Shown here: piece after piece, positions 16,711 to 24,292 of the stretch | How the letters are laid out: every line of letters begins with the position of its first letter | Position numbering within the stretch: the first letter of the stretch is position 1 | DNA from: Lachnospiraceae bacterium | GTDB taxonomy: Bacteria; Bacillota; Clostridia; Lachnospirales; Lachnospiraceae | Direction: 5' to 3' | Assembly: GCA_016284315.1 (NCBI GenBank) | Contig: JAEEOO010000052.1 | Location: 47,574-111,573 of the forward strand | Length of the DNA: 64,000 bases | Translations under genes and position numbers: made by a program | Notes under the pieces: generated by a model | Told to the model about the DNA's origin: nothing | The model's input: only the letters and a program-made list of their open reading frames with translations | Databases searched by the model: none

Positions 16711-16727
16711 TTCCGATCAACTCGGAA
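16711..16727. promoter_or_regulatory. Inverted repeat in the chemoreceptor leader
   Basis: TTCCGA-N5-TCGGAA, a perfect 6-bp inverted repeat between a TATAAT (minus strand, near 16745) and the ribosome site. It could be an operator or a leader hairpin. Confidence 0.35.
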
Positions 16728-16845
16728 ACTATACGGGTATATTATAGTATTTTACTTCTTGTATTAACATTCATAAATTGCTCAGAAATATTCGAATAAT
16801 TTGGTTATTTTATGAATTTATTTGAATTGAAGCAGCATTTTCCAA

Positions 16846-16880
16846 AAATAAAAAACAGGACCGCATATGCGATCCTGCCT
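16846..16880 (-). terminator. Terminator of the NifU-like/GGGtGRT operon
   Basis: On the minus strand CAGGA(T)CGCATATGCG(G)TCCTG folds into a near-perfect stem, followed by TTTTTTATTTTT. It lies 26 bp after the GGGtGRT stop codon. Confidence 0.85.
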
Positions 16881-16905
16881 TTTTATATCACAAAGAAATT
16901 TCTTA

Positions 16906-17925
16906 TTAGAACTTTCCTGCCTTTGCAGCCTCTTCGATTGAAACTGCGGTAGAAACGGTCATACCAACCATGGGGTTGTTACCTGCGCCGATAAGACCCA
17001 TCATTTCTACGTGTGCGGGAACTGAAGAAGATCCTGCGAACTGTGCATCAGAGTGCATACGTCCCATGGTATCGGTCATACCGTAGGAAGCAGGACCTGC
17101 TGCCATGTTATCGGGATGAAGGGTACGTCCTGTACCACCGCCGGAAGCAACTGAGAAGTACTTCTTGCCTGCCTCGAGGCGCTCCTTCTTGTAAGTACCT
17201 GCAACGGGATGCTGGAATCTGGTGGGGTTGGTTGAGTTACCGGTGATGGATACGTCAACGTTCTCCTTCCACATGATTGCAACACCTTCGCAAACATCGT
17301 TAGCGCCGTAGCAGTTAACCTTTGCACGAGGGCTGTTAGCGTCCTTGGAGTAGCACTTTCTTGATACTTCCTTTACAGTGTTGGTGTAAGGATCGTACTC
17401 GGTCTCAACGAAAGTGAATCCGTTGATACGAGAGATGATCTGTGCAGCGTCTTTTCCAAGACCGTTAAGGATAACGCGAAGGGGCTTCTGACGAACCTTG
17501 TTAGCCTTCTCAGCGATACCAATAGCACCTTCAGCAGCTGCGAATGACTCGTGACCTGCAAGGAATGCGAAGCACTCGGTGTCCTCTTCAAGAAGCATCT
17601 TGCCGAGGTTTCCGTGTCCAAGACCTACCTTACGGGTATCAGCTACTGATCCGGGGATACAGAAAGCCTGAAGTCCTTCTCCGATTGCTGCTGCAGCATC
17701 AGCTGCCTTGCGGCAATTCTTCTTAATAGCGATAGCAGCGCCTACAGTGTAAGCCCACTTTGCATTTTCAAAGCAGATAGGCTGGATGCCTTCGATAAGT
17801 TTGTAAACATCGATGCCTGCTGCCATAGTAATATCTTTACATTCTTCGATAGATGAGATGCCATACTCCTTAAGTTTAGCAAGAATCTGAGGCTCTCTTC
17901 TTTCATATGATTCAAATAATGCCAT
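16906..17925 (-). CDS. GGGtGRT protein (conserved, function unknown)
   Basis: A 339-residue protein of the GGGtGRT family, named for the motif seen here as SVASGGGTGRTLHPDN. It is widespread in Clostridia and has no assigned activity. It contains several conserved glycine-rich and cysteine-containing stretches (LGHGNLGKMLLEED, FLAGHESFAAAEGA, VNCYGANDVCEGV). Start chosen at 17925 (MALFESYERRE), with GAAGGAGG 10 bases upstream; the frame is open to 17982. It follows a NifU-like scaffold gene after 22 bp, a pairing common in the family, which hints at a metal- or sulfur-cluster role (inference). Confidence 0.88.
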   Translation of the reverse strand: MALFESYERREPQILAKLKEYGISSIEECKDITMAAGIDVYKLIEGIQPICFENAKWAYTVGAAIAIKKNCRKAADAAAAIGEGLQAFCIPGSVADTRKVGLGHGNLGKMLLEEDTECFAFLAGHESFAAAEGAIGIAEKANKVRQKPLRVILNGLGKDAAQIISRINGFTFVETEYDPYTNTVKEVSRKCYSKDANSPRAKVNCYGANDVCEGVAIMWKENVDVSITGNSTNPTRFQHPVAGTYKKERLEAGKKYFSVASGGGTGRTLHPDNMAAGPASYGMTDTMGRMHSDAQFAGSSSVPAHVEMMGLIGAGNNPMVGMTVSTAVSIEEAAKAGKF

Positions 17926-17947
17926 GATTAAATTTACCTCCTTCTTC

Positions 17948-18640
17948 TTACTCGTGTCTGGGATCGATAAGGCGAGCTGCATCGGCTACTCTTCCGTACT
18001 GTCCGCATGCCTTCTCGAATGCAGTGTTAGCATCGTCACCCTTCTTGATGAAGTCCATCATCTTGCCGAAGTTTACATACTTGTAGCCGATGATCTCATC
18101 GTTCTCATCAAGAGCAACGTTGGTAATGTAACCGTCGGTGAGCTCGAGGTAACGAGGTCCCTTAGCGAGAGTACCGTAAGTGGTACCAACCATTGAACGG
18201 GTTCCTTTTCCGAGGTCCTCAAGACCTGCACCGATCTGAAGTCCGTCCTCAGAGAATGCGCTCTGGGTTCTTCCGTATACGATCTGAAGGAAGAGCTCTC
18301 TCATAGCGGTGTTGATAGCGTCACAAACGAGGTCAGTGTTAAGAGCTTCCATAACGGTAAGTCCGGGAAGGATTTCTGCTGCCATAGCTGCAGAATGAGT
18401 CATTCCTGAGCATCCGATGGTCTCTACAAGAGCCTCCTGGATAATTCCTTCCTTTACATTAAGGGAAAGCTTGCAGCATCCCTGCTGAGGTGCACACCAA
18501 CCAATACCGTGAGTATAGCCGGAAATGTCCTCAACTCTTTTTGCCTTAACCCATTTTGCCTCTTCGGGAATGGGAGCAGCACCATGATGTACTCCCTGAG
18601 TAACAGGGCACATGTTCTTAACTTCTGTTGAGTAAATCAT
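17948..18640 (-). CDS. NifU-like iron-sulfur cluster assembly scaffold protein
   Basis: A 230-residue protein with a NifU/IscU-like fold signature: CCKLSLNVKEGIIQEALVET followed by GCSGMTHSAAMAAEIL, matching the GC-[SG]-x-hydrophobic-A motif around a scaffold cysteine. Extra cysteines occur at IGWCAPQQGCC and LVCDAIN. Scaffold proteins assemble Fe-S clusters on such cysteines; whether this member does so is unproven. A long C-terminal extension (about 130-230) is not typical of IscU. A strong AAGGAGG precedes the ATG. It is the first gene of a two-gene operon with the GGGtGRT gene. Confidence 0.8.
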   Translation of the reverse strand: MIYSTEVKNMCPVTQGVHHGAAPIPEEAKWVKAKRVEDISGYTHGIGWCAPQQGCCKLSLNVKEGIIQEALVETIGCSGMTHSAAMAAEILPGLTVMEALNTDLVCDAINTAMRELFLQIVYGRTQSAFSEDGLQIGAGLEDLGKGTRSMVGTTYGTLAKGPRYLELTDGYITNVALDENDEIIGYKYVNFGKMMDFIKKGDDANTAFEKACGQYGRVADAARLIDPRHE

Positions 18641-18825
18641 ATGGTCCTCCTTATATGATGGTTTTGGGGTAACTATTAAATTGTATATTTTATTTGATGA
18701 ATAGTTACGAAAGTCAACTTAAATATTATCATAAAGACTACGCCCAATCAATGAATATTGATAGTTTTTAGTCAAAAATCTCCGATTTATTTTAGACAAT
18801 TTATAAAATCTTTAGAATTAGAGTG

Positions 18826-18853
18826 TTGACTTTCGCCTCGACTTTTGTATAAT
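18826..18853 (+). promoter_or_regulatory. Sigma-A promoter of the glutathione peroxidase-ohrR operon
   Basis: TTGACT (18826-18831), a 16-base spacer and perfect TATAAT (18848-18853), 94 bp before the start codon. Confidence 0.8.
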
Positions 18854-18863
18854 TTAATTGCGT

Positions 18864-18876
18864 TCAATCGAATTGA
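18864..18876 (+). promoter_or_regulatory. Candidate OhrR/MarR operator
   Basis: TCAAT-CGA-ATTGA, a perfect 5-bp inverted repeat 10 bp after the -10 box, overlapping the expected start site. Known OhrR operators contain AATT-rich repeats of this type (TACAATT-AATTGTA). The second gene of this operon encodes an OhrR-like repressor, so autoregulation is likely. Confidence 0.6.
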
Positions 18877-18947
18877 GTTTGATTCGAAATCGTTTTAACA
18901 GTTTCTGACAACCTTTACATATCATTACATCTATGGAGGACAAACTT

Positions 18948-19493
18948 ATGAGCAGTATTTATGATTTTTCTTTTAAGGCACAGGACGGAAGCGAAGTAAG
19001 CATGGCAGACTACAAAGGAAAAGTGCTTATCATCGTTAACACTGCTACAGGCTGTGGATTCACTCCTCAGTACGAAGACTTACAGAAGATTTACGACCTT
19101 CACCAGAAAGATGGTCTTGAGATCCTTGACTTCCCTTGCAACCAGTTCGCAAACCAGGCGCCCGGGGATGACGAAGAGATCCACACTTTCTGCAAAGGAC
19201 GTTTTGGAATTACCTTCCCTCAGTTCTCTAAAGTCGACGTAAACGGAGAGAATGCAATTCCTCTTTGGAAATACATTACTTCAAATACAAAGTTCGCAGG
19301 CTTCGGAAAAGGCCCCAAGGCTCTTATGATGAGTGGTGTTGTTAAGGCAATGGATAAAGACTACAAGAACAACGGCAACATTAAGTGGAACTTCACCAAG
19401 TTCATCGTTGACCGTGAAGGCAATATCGTAGCTCGCTTCGAGCCCACCGAGAGCATGGACAATGTTCTCAAGAAAGTTGAAGAGCTTTTATAA
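18948..19493 (+). CDS. Glutathione peroxidase family thiol peroxidase
   Basis: A 181-residue peroxidase of the GPx family that reduces hydrogen or organic peroxides, in bacteria usually with thioredoxin. The peroxidatic residue is cysteine in NTATGCGFTPQY (about 33-44) rather than selenocysteine. The family's LDFPCNQFANQAPG and WNFTKF motifs supply the catalytic Gln and Trp/Asn. Start chosen at 18948 (MSSIYDFSF), where GGAGGA lies 7 bases upstream; five extra codons are open upstream. It shares a transcript with the OhrR-like repressor, and trxBA lies 7 kb away as a possible electron source. Confidence 0.93.
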   Translation: MSSIYDFSFKAQDGSEVSMADYKGKVLIIVNTATGCGFTPQYEDLQKIYDLHQKDGLEILDFPCNQFANQAPGDDEEIHTFCKGRFGITFPQFSKVDVNGENAIPLWKYITSNTKFAGFGKGPKALMMSGVVKAMDKDYKNNGNIKWNFTKFIVDREGNIVARFEPTESMDNVLKKVEELL

Positions 19494-19552
19494 GCCCGGT
19501 AGATTGATGAATTAGCTTTCTTGTGGTAAACTTGCGTGGTCGGAGGTTTTAT

Positions 19553-19984
19553 ATGGGTAAGTACGATGTTCTAAAACTTGAAAATCAGATTTGCTTCCCT
19601 CTCTATGCAGCTTCGCGTGAGATCATTAAGCAATATCATCCCTTCTTATTGGATCTTGACATTACTTATACACAATACATAACCCTTATGGTCCTTTGGG
19701 AAGTTAAAAAAATAAGCGTTAAAGATTTGGGTAAAAAGCTGTTCTTAGACAGCGGCACCTTAACTCCTGTACTTAAAAATCTTGAGGGTCGCGGCTATAT
19801 TACCAGAAATCGCAGTCAGCAGGATGAGCGTGTTCTCATCGTAGAAATAACCGAGACCGGAATGGCTCTTCGTGAAAAGGCAGTTGAAGTGCCCCTTAAA
19901 ATGGCCGGCTGCTCAAAGCTTAACGAAGACGACGCAAAAGAGCTTTACAGGCTTTTATATAAATTACTAGATACGCTCGAATAA
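19553..19984 (+). CDS. OhrR-like MarR-family peroxide-sensing repressor
   Basis: A 143-residue winged-helix regulator. The N-terminal KLENQICFPLYAASREI places a cysteine at about residue 15, matching the reactive Cys15 of OhrR that is oxidised by organic hydroperoxides. The DNA-binding wing reads VKDLGKKLFLDSGTLTPVLKNLEGRGYITRNR, with the wing acids ERVLIVEITETG, as in OhrR. Start at 19553 with GGAGG 8 bases upstream. It follows the peroxidase gene and very likely represses its own operon through the operator at 18864-18876. Confidence 0.9.
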   Translation: MGKYDVLKLENQICFPLYAASREIIKQYHPFLLDLDITYTQYITLMVLWEVKKISVKDLGKKLFLDSGTLTPVLKNLEGRGYITRNRSQQDERVLIVEITETGMALREKAVEVPLKMAGCSKLNEDDAKELYRLLYKLLDTLE

Positions 19985-20001
19985 TTACCACTTGATATAA
20001 A

Positions 20002-20036
20002 TAATCCTCTCCCGCACAACGTGGGAGAGGATTTTT
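20002..20036 (+). terminator. Terminator of the peroxidase-ohrR operon
   Basis: AATCCTCTCCC, 9 bases, GGGAGAGGATT and a T run; an 11-bp perfect stem. Confidence 0.9.
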
Positions 20037-20052
20037 ACTTTATGTCAGGATA

Positions 20053-21876
20053 TTATTTTATGGATTCAAGTTCAAGGACTTCAAAGCCTTCCGCTTTTCC
20101 TTTGAGCTTTATGGTGGCGCCAAGAGATGTATAGGTTATCCTGTCGCCAAGCCGGTCAGCAACAGCGCGGCTGATGTAGACCTTTCCGCCGGGTGCATTT
20201 GCCTCAAGGCGGGCTGCTGTATTTACGGTATCTCCGATAGCGGTGTAGTCCATGTGCTTCTCCGCACCCATGTTTCCGACAACGGCGGGGCCATAGTTTA
20301 CGCCCACACCAACTCTTAATTCTTCGCCGATCTCGGCTTTAAGTTCATCCGATACCCTCTCGGCTCCCCGTGCGATCTCCCATGCTGTCTTTACTGCGTT
20401 GTAAACCGCATCCTCCTGAGGAAGAGGTGCTCCCCAGAATGCCATCATTGCGTCTCCCACAAATTTATCAAGGGTTCCCTTGTTTCTCTCAACACAGTCA
20501 CTGGCCATGGTGAGATACTTGTTCAGGATAAATACCACCTTCTCGGGAGTCAGTCTCTCGGACATGGTAGTGAAGCCTCTGACATCTACGAAAAGTACGG
20601 CGATATCGCAGGTCTTTCCTCCAAGAGAAAGGTTCTCAACACCTTCTTTTAGAATTTCCTGTACGATCTCGGGAGCAACGTATCTTTCGAAGGTCTTTGT
20701 TACCTTGCGCTTCTCAATGGTGGACCTTACGTAATGAATTACGATGGAGCAAATGTAAAGAATCAGCACTCCCACGGGGATCCACAAGGGATGAATAACA
20801 TGTCCCTGTCCGCCGATCTTAACATTATACAGGACGAAGCTGACCGCAAGAGATGCACCAATAAGGATAACCGCAACAACGCTTGATCCCTTGATCTTGA
20901 ACTTCTGGAAAAGGAAAAATGCGATAAAGCAAATGAGGAATAAAACAATCGCCTGAGGTGTTCGTTTTACTTCTGTCTTAAAATCTCCGTCAAGGATGGC
21001 CTGAACAACATTTGCCTGATATTCAACACCGTACATCTGCTCAGCATGCTCGATGGATGTAAAGTATGCGTCCTGAAGGCCTACGGTATAAGGTCCGATG
21101 AATACTACTTTTCCCTCATAGGAATAGGGGCTCATCCTTCCGTTAACAAGATCTGTGAAGGAATAACCGTCATTAAAGGCTCCGGGCTCTCCGGAAAATG
21201 AAACGTAGAAGTGACCGTTTGCGCTAACCTTTGGTTCTTCTATTTCAGTACCGGTTGCTTCCCCGTATTTCTTAGCGGCGGAATATGCCATGGAATAAAC
21301 CTTCTCGCCGTTAGGCTCGATGTATAAAAGAGCGTGGCGAAGGATTCCGTCGGAATCATACATGGCATTGATGTGGCCCTGGGTGGTAACAGCTTTAAGA
21401 GCAGGGAAAGGTTCCTCGTAACCGAGGATCGCGTTGTAGTCAAAGTAAGCTTTTCCGCCCTCAAAAACCGCCTGGGTTCCGATGTCTGCTACTGAAGCAA
21501 CAACAACATTACCAAGATTTTCTGCAGCGGCAACAAGCCTTGCGTCAGTCTCGGGATCCGATTCTCCTGAGAACAATACGTCGATAACAACAACCGCAGG
21601 CTTTGTCTCCGGGTCCCGACCAAGGATCTCAAGAGCTGATGCGATCTTTTCTCTTCCCCAGGTATTGTATGGGCCCAGCTCCTCTATTGACTTATCGTCT
21701 ATTCCGATAAGGATTATCTCGCCATCCAAAGCTTTGGGCTGCTGATACCATGCGTCCTGAACCCAGGAATCAATAGTATTTAAAACTCCGATCACTGCGA
21801 TAAGAAGAGTTACAACTCCTGCAGCAAGAATGGAAAATACAATCTGTTTAAAGGTCTTGTTCCTTAAAAGTTTCAT
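20053..21876 (-). CDS. CHASE2-domain class III adenylate cyclase
   Basis: A 607-residue membrane cyclase. Layout: TM1 (about 11-33), CHASE2 extracellular sensor (about 35-310, with the DIGTQAVFEGGK and RHALLYIEPNG blocks), three closely spaced helices (about 315-395), then a class III cyclase domain (about 425-600). Catalytic positions: metal Asp in FVDVRGFTTMSE and DAMMAFWG, the base-selecting Lys of LDKFVGD and Asp of MDYTAIGD, and transition-state Asn/Arg in TVNTAARLE. The Lys/Asp pair predicts ATP rather than GTP as substrate. It begins 3 bp after the HD-GYP gene and shares its operon. cAMP signalling is not well described in this group, which makes the locus notable. Confidence 0.92.
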   Translation of the reverse strand: MKLLRNKTFKQIVFSILAAGVVTLLIAVIGVLNTIDSWVQDAWYQQPKALDGEIILIGIDDKSIEELGPYNTWGREKIASALEILGRDPETKPAVVVIDVLFSGESDPETDARLVAAAENLGNVVVASVADIGTQAVFEGGKAYFDYNAILGYEEPFPALKAVTTQGHINAMYDSDGILRHALLYIEPNGEKVYSMAYSAAKKYGEATGTEIEEPKVSANGHFYVSFSGEPGAFNDGYSFTDLVNGRMSPYSYEGKVVFIGPYTVGLQDAYFTSIEHAEQMYGVEYQANVVQAILDGDFKTEVKRTPQAIVLFLICFIAFFLFQKFKIKGSSVVAVILIGASLAVSFVLYNVKIGGQGHVIHPLWIPVGVLILYICSIVIHYVRSTIEKRKVTKTFERYVAPEIVQEILKEGVENLSLGGKTCDIAVLFVDVRGFTTMSERLTPEKVVFILNKYLTMASDCVERNKGTLDKFVGDAMMAFWGAPLPQEDAVYNAVKTAWEIARGAERVSDELKAEIGEELRVGVGVNYGPAVVGNMGAEKHMDYTAIGDTVNTAARLEANAPGGKVYISRAVADRLGDRITYTSLGATIKLKGKAEGFEVLELESIK

Positions 21877-21879
21877 ATG

Positions 21880-23400
21880 TTAATCCTTTTTCCAAGCTCC
21901 GCTTTCTTTAAATAGATCAAGTAAATGGCCGTCAATCTGGCCGTCATCTCTCATGTTCTCAAGGATTCCAAAGGCTTTTTCCGGAGGCATGGGCGGCTTA
22001 TAGGGCCTGTCCTCGGCAGTAAGCGCATCGTAAACATCGATGATGGTAAGAAGCCTTGACTGGTTGGGAAGTTTCTCCGCGTCAAGGTGATTTGGATATC
22101 CTTTTCCGTTAAGGAACTCGTGGTGGGAACCGGACCAGAAAGGAACATCCTTGTAGATTCCGTGAAAATCCATCTTATCAAGCATTCTAGCGGTATAGAC
22201 AACGTGGCTCTGAACCTGCTTTCTCTCACCGTCGGTTAGGGTACCCTTCTGGATAGTGATGGCTTCAAGTTCCTTTTCGTTAAGCAGATTTTCAACTTCA
22301 TCGTTTGCGGTACGACACCGGATATTTGCAAAGCTCTTTATCTTTTCAAGCTTTTCATCGGGGAGGAAACCTGCGCCGTTGGCGGCTTCTATGGTCTCCC
22401 ATGCTTCTTTTAATTTCTCGATCTTTTCATCACAGGCCGCCTTGTTCTCGGGATGCTCTAAGGATTCAACCTTTTCCTTTAAAGCCGCAATCTCGATCTT
22501 GCTCTTTAAGCCGTTCTTTAATGTTCCAAGCCTGTCGGGCTTATCGAGAACCTCAAGAGGAACGATGAGTTTTCCGATATCGTGAAGCCAGATGCTCATT
22601 AAAAAAGCATCCTTTGAGTCGTCGGTAAATTCCCATTCGGTATTGCCCGTTGACCTAAGCCATTCCACGAACTTGTCGGCATATTTAACCATGCTTCTTG
22701 TGTGATTGGCGTTGTATGCACTTCTTGCATCGATGGCATCAACCATAACTTCCACAAAAGAATGGAGCAAGTCATTGACTTCCTGCGCCAGCTTGTGATT
22801 ATTTAAGCTGACCGCCGCAAGAGAGGCAAGAGCCGAAACAATCTGTTCGTAAGCCGCATCAAAGGGCATTATCTTTCCGTCTTTATCGAGACAGTTGATG
22901 AGCTGAAGGACGCCGATTATCTCGCCTTTTTCATCGTTCATTGGGATAACAAGCATGGAACCTGTTCTGTAACCCGTGATGGAATCGTATTTCTGAGCTC
23001 CGGAGAAATCATATTCCTTTGATTCATAAACATCGGCGATGTTGATCTTTTTATTGTCGATAGCCGCGCAGGCACAGACATTTTTTCTTCCAAGAGGAAC
23101 CGGGGGAAGGTCCGCATTTCTGCTCTGATCCGCCATTGGGATTCCAAGGGATCTTGTGTAGACTGTGTGGAAATTAAGGTGATCCTCTTCAAGAACATAA
23201 ACCGTTCCCGCGTCACAGTGGCAGACATCCATGGCCTCTAAAAGGATCTTCTGCATCAGCATATCAAAATTCTTTTCAGCACTGAGATCAAGGGCGATCT
23301 TTATCAGCCTGTCGACGCTATAACCACCGGATAAGAACGCAATGTTATCCGTGGTCATCCCGCCTTCGATGTAGTCTCTTCTTTTTCCGCCTTCACTCAT
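21880..23400 (-). CDS. GAF-HD-GYP phosphodiesterase (c-di-GMP type) with internal insertion
   Basis: A 506-residue protein. A GAF domain occupies about residues 25-200 (DMLMQKILLEAMDVCHCDAG..., IINVADVYESKEY region). The HD-GYP domain follows with HTRSMVKYADKF, WLHDIGKL and HHEFLNGKGYP, the metal-binding and GYP signatures of c-di-GMP phosphodiesterases. Between the HD and GYP motifs sits a charged coiled-coil insertion of about 100 residues (KIEIAALKEKVESLEHPENK region), longer than in standard HD-GYP domains. Its start overlaps the stop of the metallo-beta-lactamase gene by 4 bp (ATGA). Confidence 0.92.
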   Translation of the reverse strand: MSEGGKRRDYIEGGMTTDNIAFLSGGYSVDRLIKIALDLSAEKNFDMLMQKILLEAMDVCHCDAGTVYVLEEDHLNFHTVYTRSLGIPMADQSRNADLPPVPLGRKNVCACAAIDNKKINIADVYESKEYDFSGAQKYDSITGYRTGSMLVIPMNDEKGEIIGVLQLINCLDKDGKIMPFDAAYEQIVSALASLAAVSLNNHKLAQEVNDLLHSFVEVMVDAIDARSAYNANHTRSMVKYADKFVEWLRSTGNTEWEFTDDSKDAFLMSIWLHDIGKLIVPLEVLDKPDRLGTLKNGLKSKIEIAALKEKVESLEHPENKAACDEKIEKLKEAWETIEAANGAGFLPDEKLEKIKSFANIRCRTANDEVENLLNEKELEAITIQKGTLTDGERKQVQSHVVYTARMLDKMDFHGIYKDVPFWSGSHHEFLNGKGYPNHLDAEKLPNQSRLLTIIDVYDALTAEDRPYKPPMPPEKAFGILENMRDDGQIDGHLLDLFKESGAWKKD

Positions 23401-24179
23401 AGGTCGATAACCTCCCCCCGCCTTGCAAATGAAATGTCTTCTGTCTTTATCTTTTCCTCCATGTTAAGAAGGAATTCGTCGGTGTGGGTCGGATCGTGAT
23501 GAACAAACCTCACCTCTTTTGCCCCCGCCTTCCTTGCAACAATGACCCCCAGGGACGGAGTCGAGTGGCCATAACCTCTTCTCTTTTCAAACTCCTCATC
23601 GGTGTATTGAGCGTCAAACAGAAGAAGGTCTGTATCCTTTGCAAAATCAATAAGCTCGCCGATATGATCATCCCTGTACTCGTAATCAGTAGCATAGACC
23701 ATACTCTTTCCGCCGCATTCAAGGCGGTAGACAATACCTCCTCCGGGATGAACAGAAGGAATTCCTGTGATGGAAATATCCCCCAATTTTACAGGGAATT
23801 CAATGTCATGGAATTCAAAGTTTGCGGGATAATCGTCCGCAGAGCAGGGCCAAAGAGGCGGGCAAAGGAGTTTATCCAGTTGTTGACGAGCTGAAAGTAC
23901 GCCACTTTTAACCGCGTAGAAATCTATATGTTTGCTTTTGTCTGTAATGTATGGAAAAAACGGAAGCCCCAGTAAGTGATCGATATGGGGATGTGTAAGA
24001 AAAATGGCAATCTTTTTATCGCCTATTTCGGGTGCGTTAACGATTCCCGTTCCCGCATCAAAAAAGACAGCCCACTCGTCTGTCTCAATTAAAACGCACG
24101 AAGTCGCTCCACCGAATTCGAGCATTTCTGCTCCCTCTGTGGGGATTGAGCCTCGCGCTCCCAATATTGTTATCTTCAT
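23397..24179 (-). CDS. Metallo-beta-lactamase-fold hydrolase (PhnP/class-II cyclic phosphodiesterase-like)
   Basis: A 260-residue MBL-fold enzyme. Metal-binding residues are THPHIDHL, a later HPGGGI, YATDYE, and the C-terminal VHHDPTHTD. The start ITILGARGSIP and the RRGYGHST motif are typical of COG1235 members, which include cyclic-phosphate hydrolases such as PhnP. Position in an operon with an HD-GYP protein and an adenylate cyclase suggests hydrolysis of a cyclic nucleotide, but this is inferred. Start at 24179 with GGGAGAGAG upstream; a longer frame reaches 24203. Bases 23543-23572, encoding GHSTPSLGV, match the dispersed repeat. Confidence 0.85.
   Translation of the reverse strand: MKITILGARGSIPTEGAEMLEFGGATSCVLIETDEWAVFFDAGTGIVNAPEIGDKKIAIFLTHPHIDHLLGLPFFPYITDKSKHIDFYAVKSGVLSARQQLDKLLCPPLWPCSADDYPANFEFHDIEFPVKLGDISITGIPSVHPGGGIVYRLECGGKSMVYATDYEYRDDHIGELIDFAKDTDLLLFDAQYTDEEFEKRRGYGHSTPSLGVIVARKAGAKEVRFVHHDPTHTDEFLLNMEEKIKTEDISFARRGEVIDL
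23543..23572 (-). repeat. In-frame match to the GGGGACGGAGTC repeat inside the MBL gene
   Basis: On the minus strand 28 of 30 bases match the second unit of repeat copy 3 (10204-10233), including 21 consecutive identical bases. The match lies in frame inside the hydrolase gene and encodes GHSTPSLGV, part of the family's conserved loop. Confidence 0.8.
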
Positions 24180-24292
24180 TCTCTCTCCCGTGCTGATGCT
24201 CATTTTATTAAGCTCCTTTTTAAGCTTAAGACATGAAACTCAGTTACGAATCCATTGTAGCACAGCACAGGAGGGGGTTCAAGGCTGTTGAC

